DNA of 64,000 nt from Terfezia claveryi (GCA_015179025.1 WHUX01000005.1:496001-560000); one strand, 5' to 3'. Shown: positions 33,005-44,429, numbered from the stretch's first letter. The notes: a model not told the origin generated them from the letters alone. Made by a program: numbers and translations.

Positions 33005-34295
33005 ATGAACCTGGCCTCACCAATGGATCACTTAATCTCTGACCTTGATTTATACTATCTCTTTCAGCATGTCCCTCAAAGGAACGATGCAGATAGATCC
33101 CAAACGTACTTACCTGGACAGCCTCCAGCTGGAGTAATGGATGAAGCTCCACACCGTTCATCAGACAGCCTGTCGTTGAGTAACAGCCTTCTAAGTCACC
33201 AGCACCTGCAGCAGCAGCACGAGCAGCAGCACGAGCAACAGCAACAGCACCAGCACCAGCACGAGCAGCAGCACCAGCACCAGCACCAGCACCAGCACGA
33301 GCACCAGCACCAGCAACATCTCCAGCACCAGCACCAGCACGAGCACCAGCACCAGCAACATCTCCAGCACCAGAATCTTTATCAACCATTGAGGGCAGTC
33401 ACAATACACCCGTACTATGCGAGGACTACTGCTCCTATTCCCTCGCAAATGTATCTCTCGAATATCGAATCCCCACCCCCCGTCATCCTATCGAGCTCAT
33501 CAACCTACAGGGTTGGAGCACCGAGAAGTTCAAACGATATTCCAGGTCACCTTTTCGTTGATTCTATGGAGCATGGGAGGCTTGATAACCAAAATACTAT
33601 TCTTTCTGGATGTGAAGCATACATGGAAGAGGTTCCTGTGAGAAGTGAGCAAGAAGCTGACAGGGTGCGGTTGCCGGAAAAGCAAATTGTTGACCAAGGA
33701 TACGCTGCGCAAGACCCTCTGAGAAGGCCTGAGCCTGTAAAGGCTGAAGGGAAAAAGAGACAAGAAACGGATGATGAGATGAGTGAATTGGAGATCTCAG
33801 ATTCTCGAAAAACAAAAAATGATGCCACAAGGCAAAGAGGACGACCCAGGCTAGATACCCGGGATGAATCGCCGGCTGAGGTAAGTTATTTAACACACCA
33901 CTCCTACTTTCTCACGATTGTGCTAATATTTTTGCAAGCGCCGACGGACTCAGATTCGCCTAGCGCAACGGGCCTACCGATTGCGTAAAGAAACCACAAT
34001 AGCTTCTCTTCGCTCTCGGGTTGCAGAGCTCGAAACTGCCATTGAAGGAATGCAAGATGCCTTTACAGAATTGCACCACACCACAACTGCTATAGCGGGC
34101 AATAATGACCACACGCTTACGAATTTTTTGGGATCTGTTACAGAAAGATTCAATACCCTTTCCAGGATGGCGTCTATACAGAGTTGTGAGGGGACCAGTT
34201 GTGATGAGGATGCTGATGCATATGGGGCGGACCAGAGCGGAGAAGAAACGATTTACTCGGGTAGAAGATCTCAATCATCCCGAACCCTGCGGTAA
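33005..34295 (+). CDS. bZIP-type transcription factor with His/Gln-rich repeats
   Basis: Two exons, 33005-33880 and 33939-34295 (58-bp intron, GTAAGT to CAAG), 410 residues. Residues about 65-122 are His/Gln/Glu-rich repeats. Around 275-290 lies a basic, AT-hook-like stretch (RQRGRPR). Exon 2 opens with the basic region RRRTQIRLAQRAYRLRKETT followed by heptads (ASLRSRVAELE) of a leucine-zipper-like coiled coil; the C-terminus is polar. This variant (RLAQRAYRxRKETTI) recurs in uncharacterised ascomycete regulators, so a nuclear DNA-binding role is inferred. The Asn usually invariant in bZIP basic regions (AQNRAAQRAFR in Yap/AP-1 types) is Ile here. Met at 33023 is an alternative start. Targets are unknown. 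Confidence 0.8.
33198..33372 (+). repeat. CAGCAC-type coding minisatellite
   Basis: Nested repeats of CAGCAC, CACGAG and related hexamers encode Gln-His-Glu runs. Within them a longer unit of about 39-42 bp encoding HQHEHQHQQHLQ is duplicated (copies around 33292-33330 and 33331-33370). Confidence 0.8.
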
Positions 34296-35127
34296 TGCGT
34301 GTAGGACGGAGTTTAATATTGCGGATTGATGCCGCAACCAACCTCAGATCATGAAGGTCATAATTTTTAATATGGCAGGCTTTAGGTACGATTGGTTCCT
34401 AAGCACTATACTTTCCAATACCCAGAAAGCTGGAAATTCCGAGATTGTGCACATGCACGTATCTAGCACACTCCAAGTCCGCGGAACATGTTGGACTTGC
34501 CAATATGTGCTGCCACCCGCACGCACTTGTAACCTACATAACAAGCAGATGAAATAGTTTTGCTTGGGTCAGGTTGAAAGCAGGTGGGGGGCATCATCTG
34601 CCGGCCTTTTTCAGATGTAATGTGGTTGTGCACGTTTATGCACATATGTGTCTTTCCGCCCAGCACTCCCATAAAAATATAGAATACATACTCCACTAGA
34701 AAATTCCGCTAGAACGAGATGTTGATTTAAATTAACCATGTGTGCAGTGCCTACTAACTCTCCTGATATATAACACACCTTGTAATATTTTGTCATAAGG
34801 GTATATTTGAAAAATTTAAAAAAAAAAAAAAAAAAAAGCAACGTCTCCGATAACGATAAAAACCAACAAAAGTTATGGAGTAAATTACAGTAGATCTCCA
34901 ACAAAGAAAAAAAAAAGGGGTTGTGTTGGCCAAATATTTTAATTGTTTTAAAAAGTTAACGTAAATAATTCTACTCTATTGTGTGTGTTTGTATGTGTTG
35001 GGGAGGAGAAGGGGGGGGGGTTTCAAGAATAACCGGAACTTGTCAGCACTACGGTAGTAGCGTAAAGTAACTTTCTTGCGGGGGGGCGATCCCCAATCCC
35101 GGGAGTGCAGATAGGGCAGCGAGTTCG

Positions 35128-35317
35128 CGGTAGGTAGGGTAGGTAGGGTAGGTAGGCTCACATCTGCACTTAGGAGTAATGTAGGTAACCTACATTGCAT
35201 CCTCACCGTTTCTTAAGCTGGGGTCGGGGGGACGGCAGGGAGAGAGGGGGGGTGGAATCAGACCTACATACAAGTGATGTATGTAGGTAGGTAGGGAGGG
35301 GTAGGTAGGGAGGGGTA
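35128..35317. repeat. GGTAGGTA / TAGGTAGGG short repeats
   Basis: Two clusters of (TAGGTAGGG)n-like sequence, about 35128-35156 and 35279-35317, separated by unrelated sequence. Confidence 0.7.
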
Positions 35318-36129
35318 GGCCAACATCCATGGTAGTGGGATCTAAAATCGGGGATATTAATATGTATGTTATTTTTATGGTGAGGGGAAAAAAATAAAAT
35401 AAATTAACAGTATTGTTTATTTTGGGGTTCGTTTAAACAAATTTGCACCCCCCCCCCCCCCTTTTTTTTTTTTTTTTTTCCTCTTTTTTTTTTTCAAAAG
35501 TCTTATAGCCGCGATCGACATGAGATCATGATGAGAAAATTTGTCCCCCTATCTACATACTCCGTACTATTCTAGATTGGAGACTCTTTTTTTTTTTTCT
35601 TTCCTTTTTTTGGGGGGATACGGTTGGAGTTGAAGGCACAATTGAGGAAAAAAAAAAAAAAAAAAAAAAAAAAAGGTATTACCATTACCCTGAAGTAGCG
35701 CAGCGCTTGCCCCCCCCCCCCCCCCCGCGCGCAGTAACAGGTCCCCTTCCCTTCAGCATATCTACGGACCCCATGCATATGCATACCCCTGCATTATTGG
35801 AATTAAATAGTTTACCGGGGGAGGGGTAAACCTTAATTGTTCATTCAACGACAGTCATTTCTCTTTTAATCGCCATTATCTCAATTCACCATTCCCTCGC
35901 CCAACTCCACACCAAATGCGCACTCTTCCCCATCTTACACGCTGCTTATCTCTGCGCCGCGGGGCAGCAAAGCGAGAAGGAGCTGCTGGGGAGGATTGGG
36001 GGGGAACCATGGCGGAGGGTTTGCACAGTGCGCTGGGGGGGCGGTGGTTGGGCATGGAGGGGATGCTGTTCAAGGATGGGAGGGGCTGAGAGGGAGGCTG
36101 GAGGAGGGGGTAGCGGAGTGATGGTGATG

Positions 36130-36255
36130 TTTGGATGAAGGGCGTTGTGGGGGAAGGGGAGAGAGGGAGAGGAGGTGGAGGGAGAGAGGGAGGGGGAGAG
36201 GGAGGGGGAGAGGGAGGGGGAGAGGGAGAGGGAGGGAAGAGGGGGAGGGGGATGA
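36130..36255. repeat. GA-rich purine tract (GGGAGAGGGAGG-type)
   Basis: Over about 125 bases the plus strand is almost only G and A, with units such as GAGGGAGGGGGAGAGG repeated. Confidence 0.75.
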
Positions 36256-36497
36256 AAGAGGTTTTTTTTTTTTTTCCCCTTCTTTCTCTCTCTCTCTCTG
36301 TGGTGTGTAAGTGTGTCATGTAATGGCCTTTTTTCCCATGTACGAATTAATTTTTTTTTTCTGTTTTGTATTTTTTTTCTTAGCAAGAATACCCAGTATA
36401 CATGGGTACAGGGTCTATTGTTCCTAATCCGATTGCACCCCCCGGGGCCCTTCGTAGACAGAGTATCTAGTACCAGTATCGCACCGCACCATACTTT

Positions 36498-37895
36498 TTA
36501 TCTACCAGCGATAGGACACGTAATCTTGAGTATTTGTATCGGCGTCGTCGTATCGTAATATAATATCCTGGGCTCATGCGGTACCCACAACTCGCTCGCC
36601 CATAACAGGGATTGTCTTTCTTTTATAAACAACCGAGTTAGTGTATACCGTACATTATTACATTAGTAAAGAAGAGGGGGCAGGAATTTACCCAACTCCT
36701 TCAAAAACACCTCAAACGTCTCTGGATTCCTTACTGTCGCAGCAACCAGGACCTGTGCGTGAGGGTTTTTTTGGGTCAGGACGTATTTCAGTTCGGTGAC
36801 GAGCGAGGGGATGATGCTGGCGTCGTAGGTCTATCAGAACCGCGCGAATCAGTAATCTCTCTCATTTAGATATATATGAACGGCACGGCACGCACCACAT
36901 CTGCAGCTAGGACGACGTCGGGGGTTATATACCCCTTCTCCCCCCCGTTGTGCTCTGCGCTAGGGTCGGGTTCTAGATCTGTATCCTCGGCATTTTCCAC
37001 AACATTACCGCTCCCCCATAGTAGCCTCCCCACAGAAACTACGCGCGAGACTTTATTCTCAGCCACGTTCTTCTGTAGGGAGGAACATACGCGCCAGTCG
37101 CCGTCTGTGGCGAGGACTTTATGCGCGCCGAGCTTGGCGCAGAGGATGCTTAGGAAGCCGGTGCCGGCGCCGAGCTCGAGGATGTGTTTTTTAGGGATGG
37201 GGGTAGTGAAGATTGTTGAGGCGGTGTTTGGAGGGAAGGTGAGTGGGTGGGTGGTGTGGTGGTGGGAGGAGATGAGCAGCTCGCCTAGTGCGAGGGCCGC
37301 TTCCCAGGTGCGAGAACCGGTGTGCCCAGAGGAGGAGATGATGTTGCGGGACTCGATGAGGGTGAGGGATTCTCCATCCGCGTGAGTAGTGGTGGTGGTG
37401 GTGGTGGTTGGGGGGACGATGGTGTAAGTTACATGTGTAGTGCTGGTAGAATCTGTCGGTTTCGATGCAGCCTCAGCTGGAATAGTCACAATCAGGGTCG
37501 CATAGAAATCAATCAAATCCTCATCAATCTCCTTCCCTCCACCAAACCATCAGTATCCGTACTGCAGGCCCAGCCGCTCACACTCAGCAATCCACCACAG
37601 GGGTGGTTTGCATACATACAGGACATGCATACCCCTCCTTCCACGCCTCCTCCTCAATCTTCGTGATCAACCTCTTCACCACCCTCGCCGTGTACCTCCG
37701 CGGCGGAGGAGGGGGACATTGGTGCGACTTGCGATTGGGGTTGAAGAGGTGCGTGTAGAGGGTATGTTGGAAGGATTGGTCTAGCAGGAGGGAGGGGGGC
37801 AGGTGTATGAGGGAGATGTCTGTTGGGGTGAGGAGTTGCAGATATTGCCGGCGGAGGGCGTCGAGGATGGTGTCCCCGGGGTGGGGTGTTGGCAT
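36498..37895 (-). CDS. EFM3: EFM3/FAM86-type protein-lysine methyltransferase (eEF2 methyltransferase family)
   Basis: Four exons on the minus strand: 37895-37620, 37531-36896, 36830-36692 and 36619-36498, joining into 390 residues. The N-terminal helical part (LRRQYLQLLTP, RRYTARVVKRLITKIEEE) resembles FAM86. The catalytic part shows ESRNIISSSGHTGSRTWEAA, SAM motif I in ILELGAGTGFLSILCAKLGA, VLATDGD, PDVVLAADV joined to TYDASIIPSL, and VAATVRNPETFEVFLKEL, a family signature. The last exon (LYYDTTTPIQILKI) is reached through a 72-bp intron with a TACTAAT branch site; without it the frame stops early at 36663. Members trimethylate a lysine of elongation factor 2. The acceptor of exon 2 (GAAG at 37533-37532) is the least certain junction. 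A Thr-run insertion lies before the ESR motif. Confidence 0.8.
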
Positions 37896-38786
37896 TTGCT
37901 TGGGGATTGAGGTGGGGGGGGGGAATAGTGGGGGCGTTTGAGGAGGTGGCGGAAGAATAGTATAGCTGTTTACTGCGCTGTAGAAGTGTGATTACCGAGA
38001 GAGCGAGGGATTGGGGGAAAGAGAGAGATTGAAAGGGGGAGAAGAATGGGAGGGGGGGTGTTGTTGTATGTTATATGGCAGTGGCCCTGAGTCACATGAA
38101 CGTTGCAGTTAGTCACAATCCACGAGCCTCTCCTCAAAGTATATTGCAAATACAACAGACAACAAAGTACAGCAAAAAGAAATCAGGTAAACAACCTCAA
38201 GATGTTTGAAACATTCCTCTACGATTTTGGCGATGCCGTTGCCGAGGTCATGCTTTACGCTGCGTGATCTAGGGATTCTACTGAACAGTTCAATTCACCA
38301 GTTGCCAGCCAGAAACTCTACGAGCACGTTTACAGACTTTGTGGACCGGCATATGTACTGGTTTTATTTTTTTCACTGTATGCACTTACGAAGATCGAGG
38401 CCGGCGGAGGCCAAATTAGATGCATCAATTTTTTTCCGTTTGTTTAGGTGAAGAGATGAAGTTTTGGTCATTCTCCTCCATGTCTCTACAATGTGAGAGA
38501 GACATCTAGATTGAGCTTGGGCAACGGTAAAGATTGACACGAGGCTGGCAAATATTGAGAAAAGGTTTCCAAAGTACTCTGTACTTTCGAGAGCACAGTA
38601 CTACACGCTTGGGGGCAAAATCGGCGGAAGGTATCAATGTTCGGTGACAGAATTCATCAGGTTTATACAAACGAACTGTCAATCACTTCAATTTGCTGAA
38701 TATGGCTCAGCAGTTGCTGGATTGAAATACGAGTGGCCAATACATAAACTGTACAGTGAGCAGTGAAACGCTCGGCCGGTCGACCA
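37896..38786. other. Intergenic region upstream of the EFM3-like gene
   Basis: About 890 bp with the presumptive promoter of the EFM3-like gene at its left end. No gene recognised; the sequence reads as unique DNA up to the repeat at 38787. Confidence 0.5.
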
Positions 38787-38860
38787 TTAGTCTGGTTGGC
38801 ACAACGACCTCTGAAAGAGGTGCGGTTGCAACATAACAGAGCTAGTCTTACCTGTGTATG
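38787..38860 (+). repeat. Direct repeat copy A at left edge of the mobile-element island
   Basis: Begins TTAGTCTGGTTGGCACAA, identical over 18 bases to 58148 onward. Patchy similarity continues for about 55 more bases to TTACCTGTGT (TTACTGTGT in the other copy). It contains a perfect hairpin ACCTCT-GAA-AGAGGT. Confidence 0.6.
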
Positions 38861-38897
38861 TCATGGTTTTTGTAGATAGAAACAGAAACAACCCGGT

Positions 38898-38949
38898 CCT
38901 AAACACACTTCCTGAACACACTTCCTGAACACAATTCCTGAACACAAGT
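38898..38949 (+). repeat. 13-bp tandem repeat (CCTGAACACACTT x4)
   Basis: Four units (38898, 38911, 38924, 38937) with few differences, 48 bases before the ATG of the unknown decayed gene. Confidence 0.85.
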
Positions 38950-38997
38950 AACAAAGTATCTACCAGGCTATAACCTATCATATTTTCGGTCAAATCA

Positions 38998-41113
38998 ATG
39001 CCTCCGAGAAGGGGAAAAACAGTAGCTGCACCACTATTACCGGTGGTGCAGGACAGTCCAATACTGGAGTTGCCTAAGTCGACACCCAACCAAAAAAGAG
39101 CTGCTACAACTGCGGCCAGGGCAGCTGCTCGAGGAGCCGAGGTCAAATTCCAGATCCCTATCACACCTACGAAACTAAATGTGCCAGCAAAATGTGGAAG
39201 TGGGAATACAATTGATGTGGATATTGATGATAAGGAAGAGGAATTGGCAATTGAAGTGACTCTAGTGAATGCACTACAGTTATATCATGATGAGCATAGG
39301 CTAAAAAGAGCCAAGTTGGGAGGAAATACAATCACACCGGTGGCCTTGAAGCCGTTATCGATGATCATAGCCTTCCATTCAGATATAAAGTCAGATATTG
39401 AAAGAGCATTCAAGAATAAGGGGGACATTAGCCTAAGAGTAAATTTCCATATTCATTTGGCTGGGTGGCATAGTCTAGACATCCCCAAAACGGTTCGACA
39501 AAATTGGGTGCAGGCGGCGTTCGGTATGATGGTTCGCCAAATACAACAGATGGAAGATGAGGATAGCCTGAGAAGTCATGGAGTGATAAGTAGACCCAAA
39601 CCACTCGGAGTTGTAGTGGGAGAGCAAATGAGGAAGTATTCGAATATGCTAAACAAGGCTGTAAGGGAAAATTTCCTTTATCTCTTAAAGATGTTGTTCG
39701 AGTGTGAAGATATGACACAAATGCTTGGGACTTTGTTGTTTTCGGTAAAGGCACGAGGTACACAAGCCTTTAATGACAACTACTCCGTAGTTGATTATGA
39801 TGAGATTAATGAGAGTTTTATTAAAGGGGACATTCTGTTGGTTGTAGATATTTAGAACCCTATCTTGGATATTGCAGAGAAAGCCTACATCTTAAATGCC
39901 CCTGATTGGTCTAGGAAGTTTTTAAGGCAGACCTGCGTAAGTTTGGCATGGTTCTTAACATACTTTTTCAAAAGTCATGACAAGCCTAAGAATATCAGGG
40001 AGTATATGAAGAACTTTGATGTGAGCTACATTATATTCAACGGCCTCTGAAGGAACAGACTAATGAATATGATACTACAGCCTCATGCTTCTGGTATCCC
40101 TATTGAAATGCAGGGTCAAGCCTTGATGAAAGGGAACAATACTCTAGATGGCACGTGGCCTGATATTAGGAAGCTGGAAAAATGGACTAGGCACCCAGTG
40201 ATGAATAACTACGGACGTCTGAAGTATACCAGGTTGAGTAAAAAAGAAGCGGAGAATGTTGTCGAGGATCTGATTGAGAGCATCTTGGGTGATAAAGTTC
40301 AAGAATCAAAGTTCCAGATAAGCCCGAGAGCTTGGCTGAGATAATGGATTGTATGAGTAGCCTAGAGCAAGAGGAATGGGTAATCCAGATACTTAAGACG
40401 AAGTTATTATGTATAAGTCGAGTCGAAATAGAGTTGAGTAAGAGCAGACAGTCAGTGGAGAAAAAAACTGAGGAGGCTGTCTTGTGGATGAAGGAGTTGA
40501 AGATGCAACAGGGGGCTACTCGAGATATGAGGATGCAAATTGCTGCCACGGAATGATTTGAAAAGGAGGTTGAAAGATTTTCACAAATACCGAGGTAAAG
40601 GAAAAGGCATTAGCTATGTGGAAGGACTGTTCAGGGGAAGAGCAGTTGGGAGGCCCAAGTACCACCGAAATTTGGGGTTCGGTCATTGCATGAGTTGAGT
40701 TCATGAGAACTATTAACATGTTTAAGGGTGTGGTGGACAGCTTTGAAAAAGGTGTTAGGCATTATGTGCTAGCGAGCAAAGCTATGGAGGCTAATGCAAT
40801 GGGGGGAGCGAATACAAATACGATGCATCCTATGTTTCTTCCGCCTGGATTTTGGCCTCAAGCACCTGAGGCTATATAAGGTATAATGAATCCTAAAGCA
40901 ATGTACCGAGCATAGATAGGTCATGCCCTTATGGGGCAAGTACCTCCAGGCACTACTGTTAGGGAAAAGGCAACTACGGAAGAGCCTAAGGAGGATACGC
41001 TTTCTGCAGGGGAGGACCTAGAGGGCCCTGAAAGGGTTACCAACTATGATAAGTCTTCTGAAACCACTAGCGCTAATAGTGCTCGCGTCAGTCTAGGCGG
41101 AAGTACAGAGTAA
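38998..41113 (+). pseudogene. Decayed gene of unknown family (about 700 codons)
   Basis: From ATG 38998 one frame stays open for 285 codons. It continues past a TAG (39853-39855) and a TGA (40048-40050) without losing protein-like composition, to 40344. The sequence then shifts frame (about 40320-40340) into a Glu/Lys-rich, coiled-coil-like segment ending in TGA at 40554. Further stop-broken segments lead to a Pro/Glu-rich end with TAA at about 41111-41113. The N-terminus is basic (MPPRRGKTVAAP), then Ala/Arg-rich; the middle is rich in Trp, His and hydrophobics (NFHIHLAGWHSLDIP). No motif identifies it: there is no zinc knuckle, protease or polymerase signature. The tandem repeat just upstream and its place at the edge of the element island suggest cargo or an unfamiliar element protein; this is inference. 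Confidence 0.6.
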
Positions 41114-41406
41114 TATGAATAATCTAGTTAGAGCATCTTTGTGAGCTAGAAAAATTATGTACATAGCTCTCCAAAGAAATAATATAGCTGTAATTCGAAA
41201 TAATCATCTGGTGCCTTTGCATCAGTGTACGTACATGCAGATTTGAGCAATGACAGACATTATGGGAATAACCAGACTATATGGGAATTAGTTTGGTTAA
41301 TGGGAATAGTCAGTATAATCTCATAAGCAGCCCATTGCCCCCCACCTTAGGCATAATGGTCAAACTGTTCATAATGATGATGGGCGGTATGAAAAGTAGT
41401 GGTTAT
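41114..41406. other. Short gap between the unknown decayed gene and gypsy element 1
   Basis: About 290 bp of unassigned sequence; no motif seen. Confidence 0.4.
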
Positions 41407-42031
41407 TGTTACAGGCGGGCTGTAACTACGGATATACAAGTTGGCGGAAAGGGGACAAGGGGTTATTTGGTGATAAGTGCAAGTATAAACGCAGTAACAA
41501 CTCGGGTGTATTGCAGACTCAATAAGAGTAAAGCTATATGAGACTTAGAACACCGCTTGGGTCTTATTGTATTAACTATGTAAAAGCAGTGAGTTAAATA
41601 GAAGCTTAGATCTGATAACGAGTAATCAGATCTGGATGGTACTTCCTATAACAGCTTAGTAGCATTGACGTCAGGTCGTTGCCTAACTAGGAAACCACTT
41701 CCTATTTAGGAACACTGCAGTCTGACATATATTGATTAGGCAGCCTAAACTTCAACGCATTGCAGTCAGGCTGACATACAGGATAGAAATTCGAGTATAA
41801 CCAATAATGATATCTAGATAACAAGCATAAGAATATAATGGAAACATATCGAAGAGAATACATGTATGAGAGCCAACCTCAGAGACAGACACTTCCATAG
41901 CCAATCCCTTTAACGCTTTATTCCCAAGTGTGCTACCCGCATCTGTATGGGTGATCAGTCCATCACAGTTAGCAGCTATAGCAGGGTATCGGTTCCACTG
42001 GGGGTGTAGGTCCCTTACCTGAGCCATAACA
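41407..42031 (-). repeat. Candidate 3' LTR of gypsy element 1
   Basis: On the plus strand the segment begins TGTTACAG and ends CCATAACA, giving TGTTA...TAACA inverted ends. In element sense (minus) it follows a purine-rich stretch (GAAATAGGGAGTAA), as a polypurine tract should precede a 3' LTR. No second copy was found in the window, so the boundaries are tentative. Confidence 0.4.
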
Positions 42032-42324
42032 TTACTCCCTATTTCAAGGCAGCTGCCCTCAGCTGAATAAAACTCCTTCTGACCCTGAATAAGACAAGTA
42101 TTAGTAACAACTCAGGTAACTTCCTGGTGGTAGGCACTAACCAACTAGCTAGATACCTTCACTCCCATTTAAGGGTACTACAAGACCGGTGTGTCTACAC
42201 ATACATGCCATGGCCGTTAAAAACCAAACCTCTCGCCAAAAAACCCACAGGGAAAAGGTGACGAGTAGGAGGGTAAAAGGTACCATGTCTTCATCCATTA
42301 AAATTTCCTGATGTAGAGCCAGCC
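42032..42324. other. Region between pol of element 1 and its candidate LTR
   Basis: About 290 bp downstream (in element sense) of the chromodomain stop, presumably 3' untranslated sequence of element 1. Nothing else recognised. Confidence 0.35.
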
Positions 42325-44429
42325 TCATATATCTCTTTCATCTCGTAGCTTATTAGGGAACTTTTCTCGGTACTCTCTGAGCTTCTCTGGGCAGTTATTC
42401 AACTTGTCAAAGGTCTCCCAAGTGTCTTCAAACTCTGTATATCCTTCCCAACACACCCTATACTTGACTATTCCTCTATTCTTGCAGGAGTCCACGATGG
42501 ATTCAACTTCGAAGATATCCAGTTCATCTTTGTCCATATCTTGTGTCTCATCTCGTTGTCTAAATGGCTTCAGGAGGGTAACATGAACGACGTTGTGCCA
42601 TCGTGTACCTTGTGGAACTTAGAGCCTATATGCATATGAACCAATAGCTTCAATGACCTTGTAGGGTCCTATCCACTTGCTGGTAAGGGAACAGTTGTTC
42701 CCAGCTTGTATCTGTAGGTTCCGGCAGTCAACCAATACCCAGTCATCGATAGCAAACCTGCGTGCCTTTTCGAGGTGTATAGCACTTCTTTTGTGGTTGA
42801 TTTGCTTGAGAGTATCATGAATTTGGTTGTGCACAGTTGTCATTCGGTCTAGCCATTCTTCTGCAGCGGAAGAAGAGAATTCGTAGTCATCTGAAAGGTG
42901 AATGGTGCGAGGGTCGAAGCCATACAAACTTTGGTAAGGGGAGTACTTATGGGTAGAGTGGGCGGTAGTATTATAGGCAAACTTGGCTAGGGGTAGCCAT
43001 CGTTTCCAATGAGCTTGCCTATCGTGATAGTAGATGCGGAGGTACTGCTTAAGTGTTTGGACTGCTCGTTCAGCAAGTCCATCAGTCTGAGAGTGATAGG
43101 CAGTAGAGAGGCGGAGGGTTATGTTGAGCTTTTGGTTGAGCTCCTTGAGGAATCTAGAGGCGAATTGTGGACCACGGTCGGAGGTGATATGTCTGGGAAG
43201 GCCATAAAGTCTCCATATCTCGTTAATATAGGTATCAGCAACATCGGATGCTGTCCATGTAGTCTTTGCCGGAATATAGTGTTGTACTTTCGTAAACCGG
43301 TCTGTGATAACGAGTATGGCATTAAAACCTTCTGACTCTGGTAGCTCACCAACGAAGTCCATAGCTATTTTCTCAAACGGTCGTTCTCCAGTTAGCATTA
43401 GTACCAACTTTGTTTGCCTGCTATGCCTATCTGCCTTTGCTTTCTGACACTTAGTACATTCTGCCACATAGTTCGCTATATCTTCCTGCTACTTATCCCA
43501 TATAAAATTTCTTGACACTAGCTCTTGAGTACGATGTCTTCCCCAATGTCCTGCCACTTGACTATCATGGTGCTGTCTTAGTACTTCCAACTTGAACTTG
43601 GAGGGTACCACCCATAGTCCATCCTTCTTCTGCCATCCGGCCACATCTATTCCTTCCACTTCAATATCTTCGGCTTCCTCTTCATCCTCTTCCCCAAGTA
43701 CCATTAGCTGTCCATCTTCGAAAAATCTAGCATCCATGCCTGATTTCTCTTCCCCTGAACGTCTAGACAGGCCATCAGGCTTACCTATCTTCGAACTGGG
43801 TCTGTAGTGAATATTGTAGATGAACTCGGACATGCGGAGGTACCAGGTAGCTTGACGGGAGTTGAGCTTCTGTTTAGTGTTGAAATATTGTAACCTTTGG
43901 TAGTCTGTATAGATGTTCACTGGAACGCCAACCAACCAATCTCGCCACTTCCAGAAGCAATCCACAATTGCAAACAACTCTTTATCGTGGATAGGCCAGT
44001 TGCGTTGAGCTGCAGAGAGGGTTTTTGCATAGTATTCAATGGGGTGAAGCTGCTTTCCTCCATTGACAATATGATATTGAGAGAGGATACCAGCGATAGC
44101 TTGGTTGCTAGCATCAGTCTCTATAATTGTCTCGAGTTGTCTGTTAAACTGTGTGAGGATGGGAGCAGTGAGGAATCGTTCTCGAAGGTCATCAAAGGCT
44201 TGCTGTTGTTTATGTCCCCAACTGAAAGGAACATCTTTCGTTAAGTCGATTAAGGGACGTGCCTTTGCACTATAGTTGGCAATAAATCGACGGTAGTAGT
44301 TAGCGAAGCCTAGGAATGCTTGAACCTCTTTCTTTTTGGTAGGAATGGGCCACTTGGACATAGTTTCGAGCTTGGAGGGGTCCATTTGGACATGTTGACC
44401 ATTGATAATATGACCAAGGAATAAGGTCT
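42325..44429 (-). pseudogene. Truncated Ty3/gypsy pol: RT thumb, RNase H, integrase, chromodomain (element 1)
   Basis: One minus-strand frame runs from 44429 to 42325, broken only by TAG at 43489-43491 and TAA at 42619-42621. It begins inside the reverse transcriptase (FLGHIINGQHVQMDPSKL, AFLGFANYYRRFI). RNase H follows (ETDASNQAIAG, HDKELFAIVDCF, YTDYQRLQYF, KPDGLSRR), then the integrase zinc site and DDE core (IAMDFVGELP, ITSDRGPQFASRF, TDGLAERAVQTLKQYL), and a chromodomain (FEVESIVDSC, YRVCWEGYTEFEDTWE). Gag, protease and the RT palm are missing: the frame is cut at 44429 exactly where an LTR of element 2 starts. The chromodomain puts it among chromoviruses. It cannot be autonomous. Confidence 0.88.

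Larger units (their letters stand above)
34296..36497. other. Gene-poor 2.2 kb, dense in homopolymers and simple repeats
   Basis: No gene recognised. Runs: 20 A at 34818-34837, 14 C then 18 T at 35448-35479, 27 A at 35648-35674, 17 C at 35710-35726, and a T run at about 36262-36275. GGTA-type repeats and a GA-rich tract are listed separately. Proline- or glycine-rich open frames around 35876-36390 are translations of the GA/TC tract. Confidence 0.6.

Noticed and set aside
33191..33448. Antisense Leu/Val-rich frame
   Set aside because: It is the reverse reading of the CAGCAC repeat in the bZIP gene.
35876..36390. Pro/Ser-rich minus-strand frames and Gly-rich plus-strand frame
   Set aside because: They translate the GA/TC simple-sequence tract and overlap each other.
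38787..38860. tRNA-like or SINE-like gene at the edge repeat
   Set aside because: No cloverleaf arms and no B box of the GGTTCGA type; only one short hairpin.
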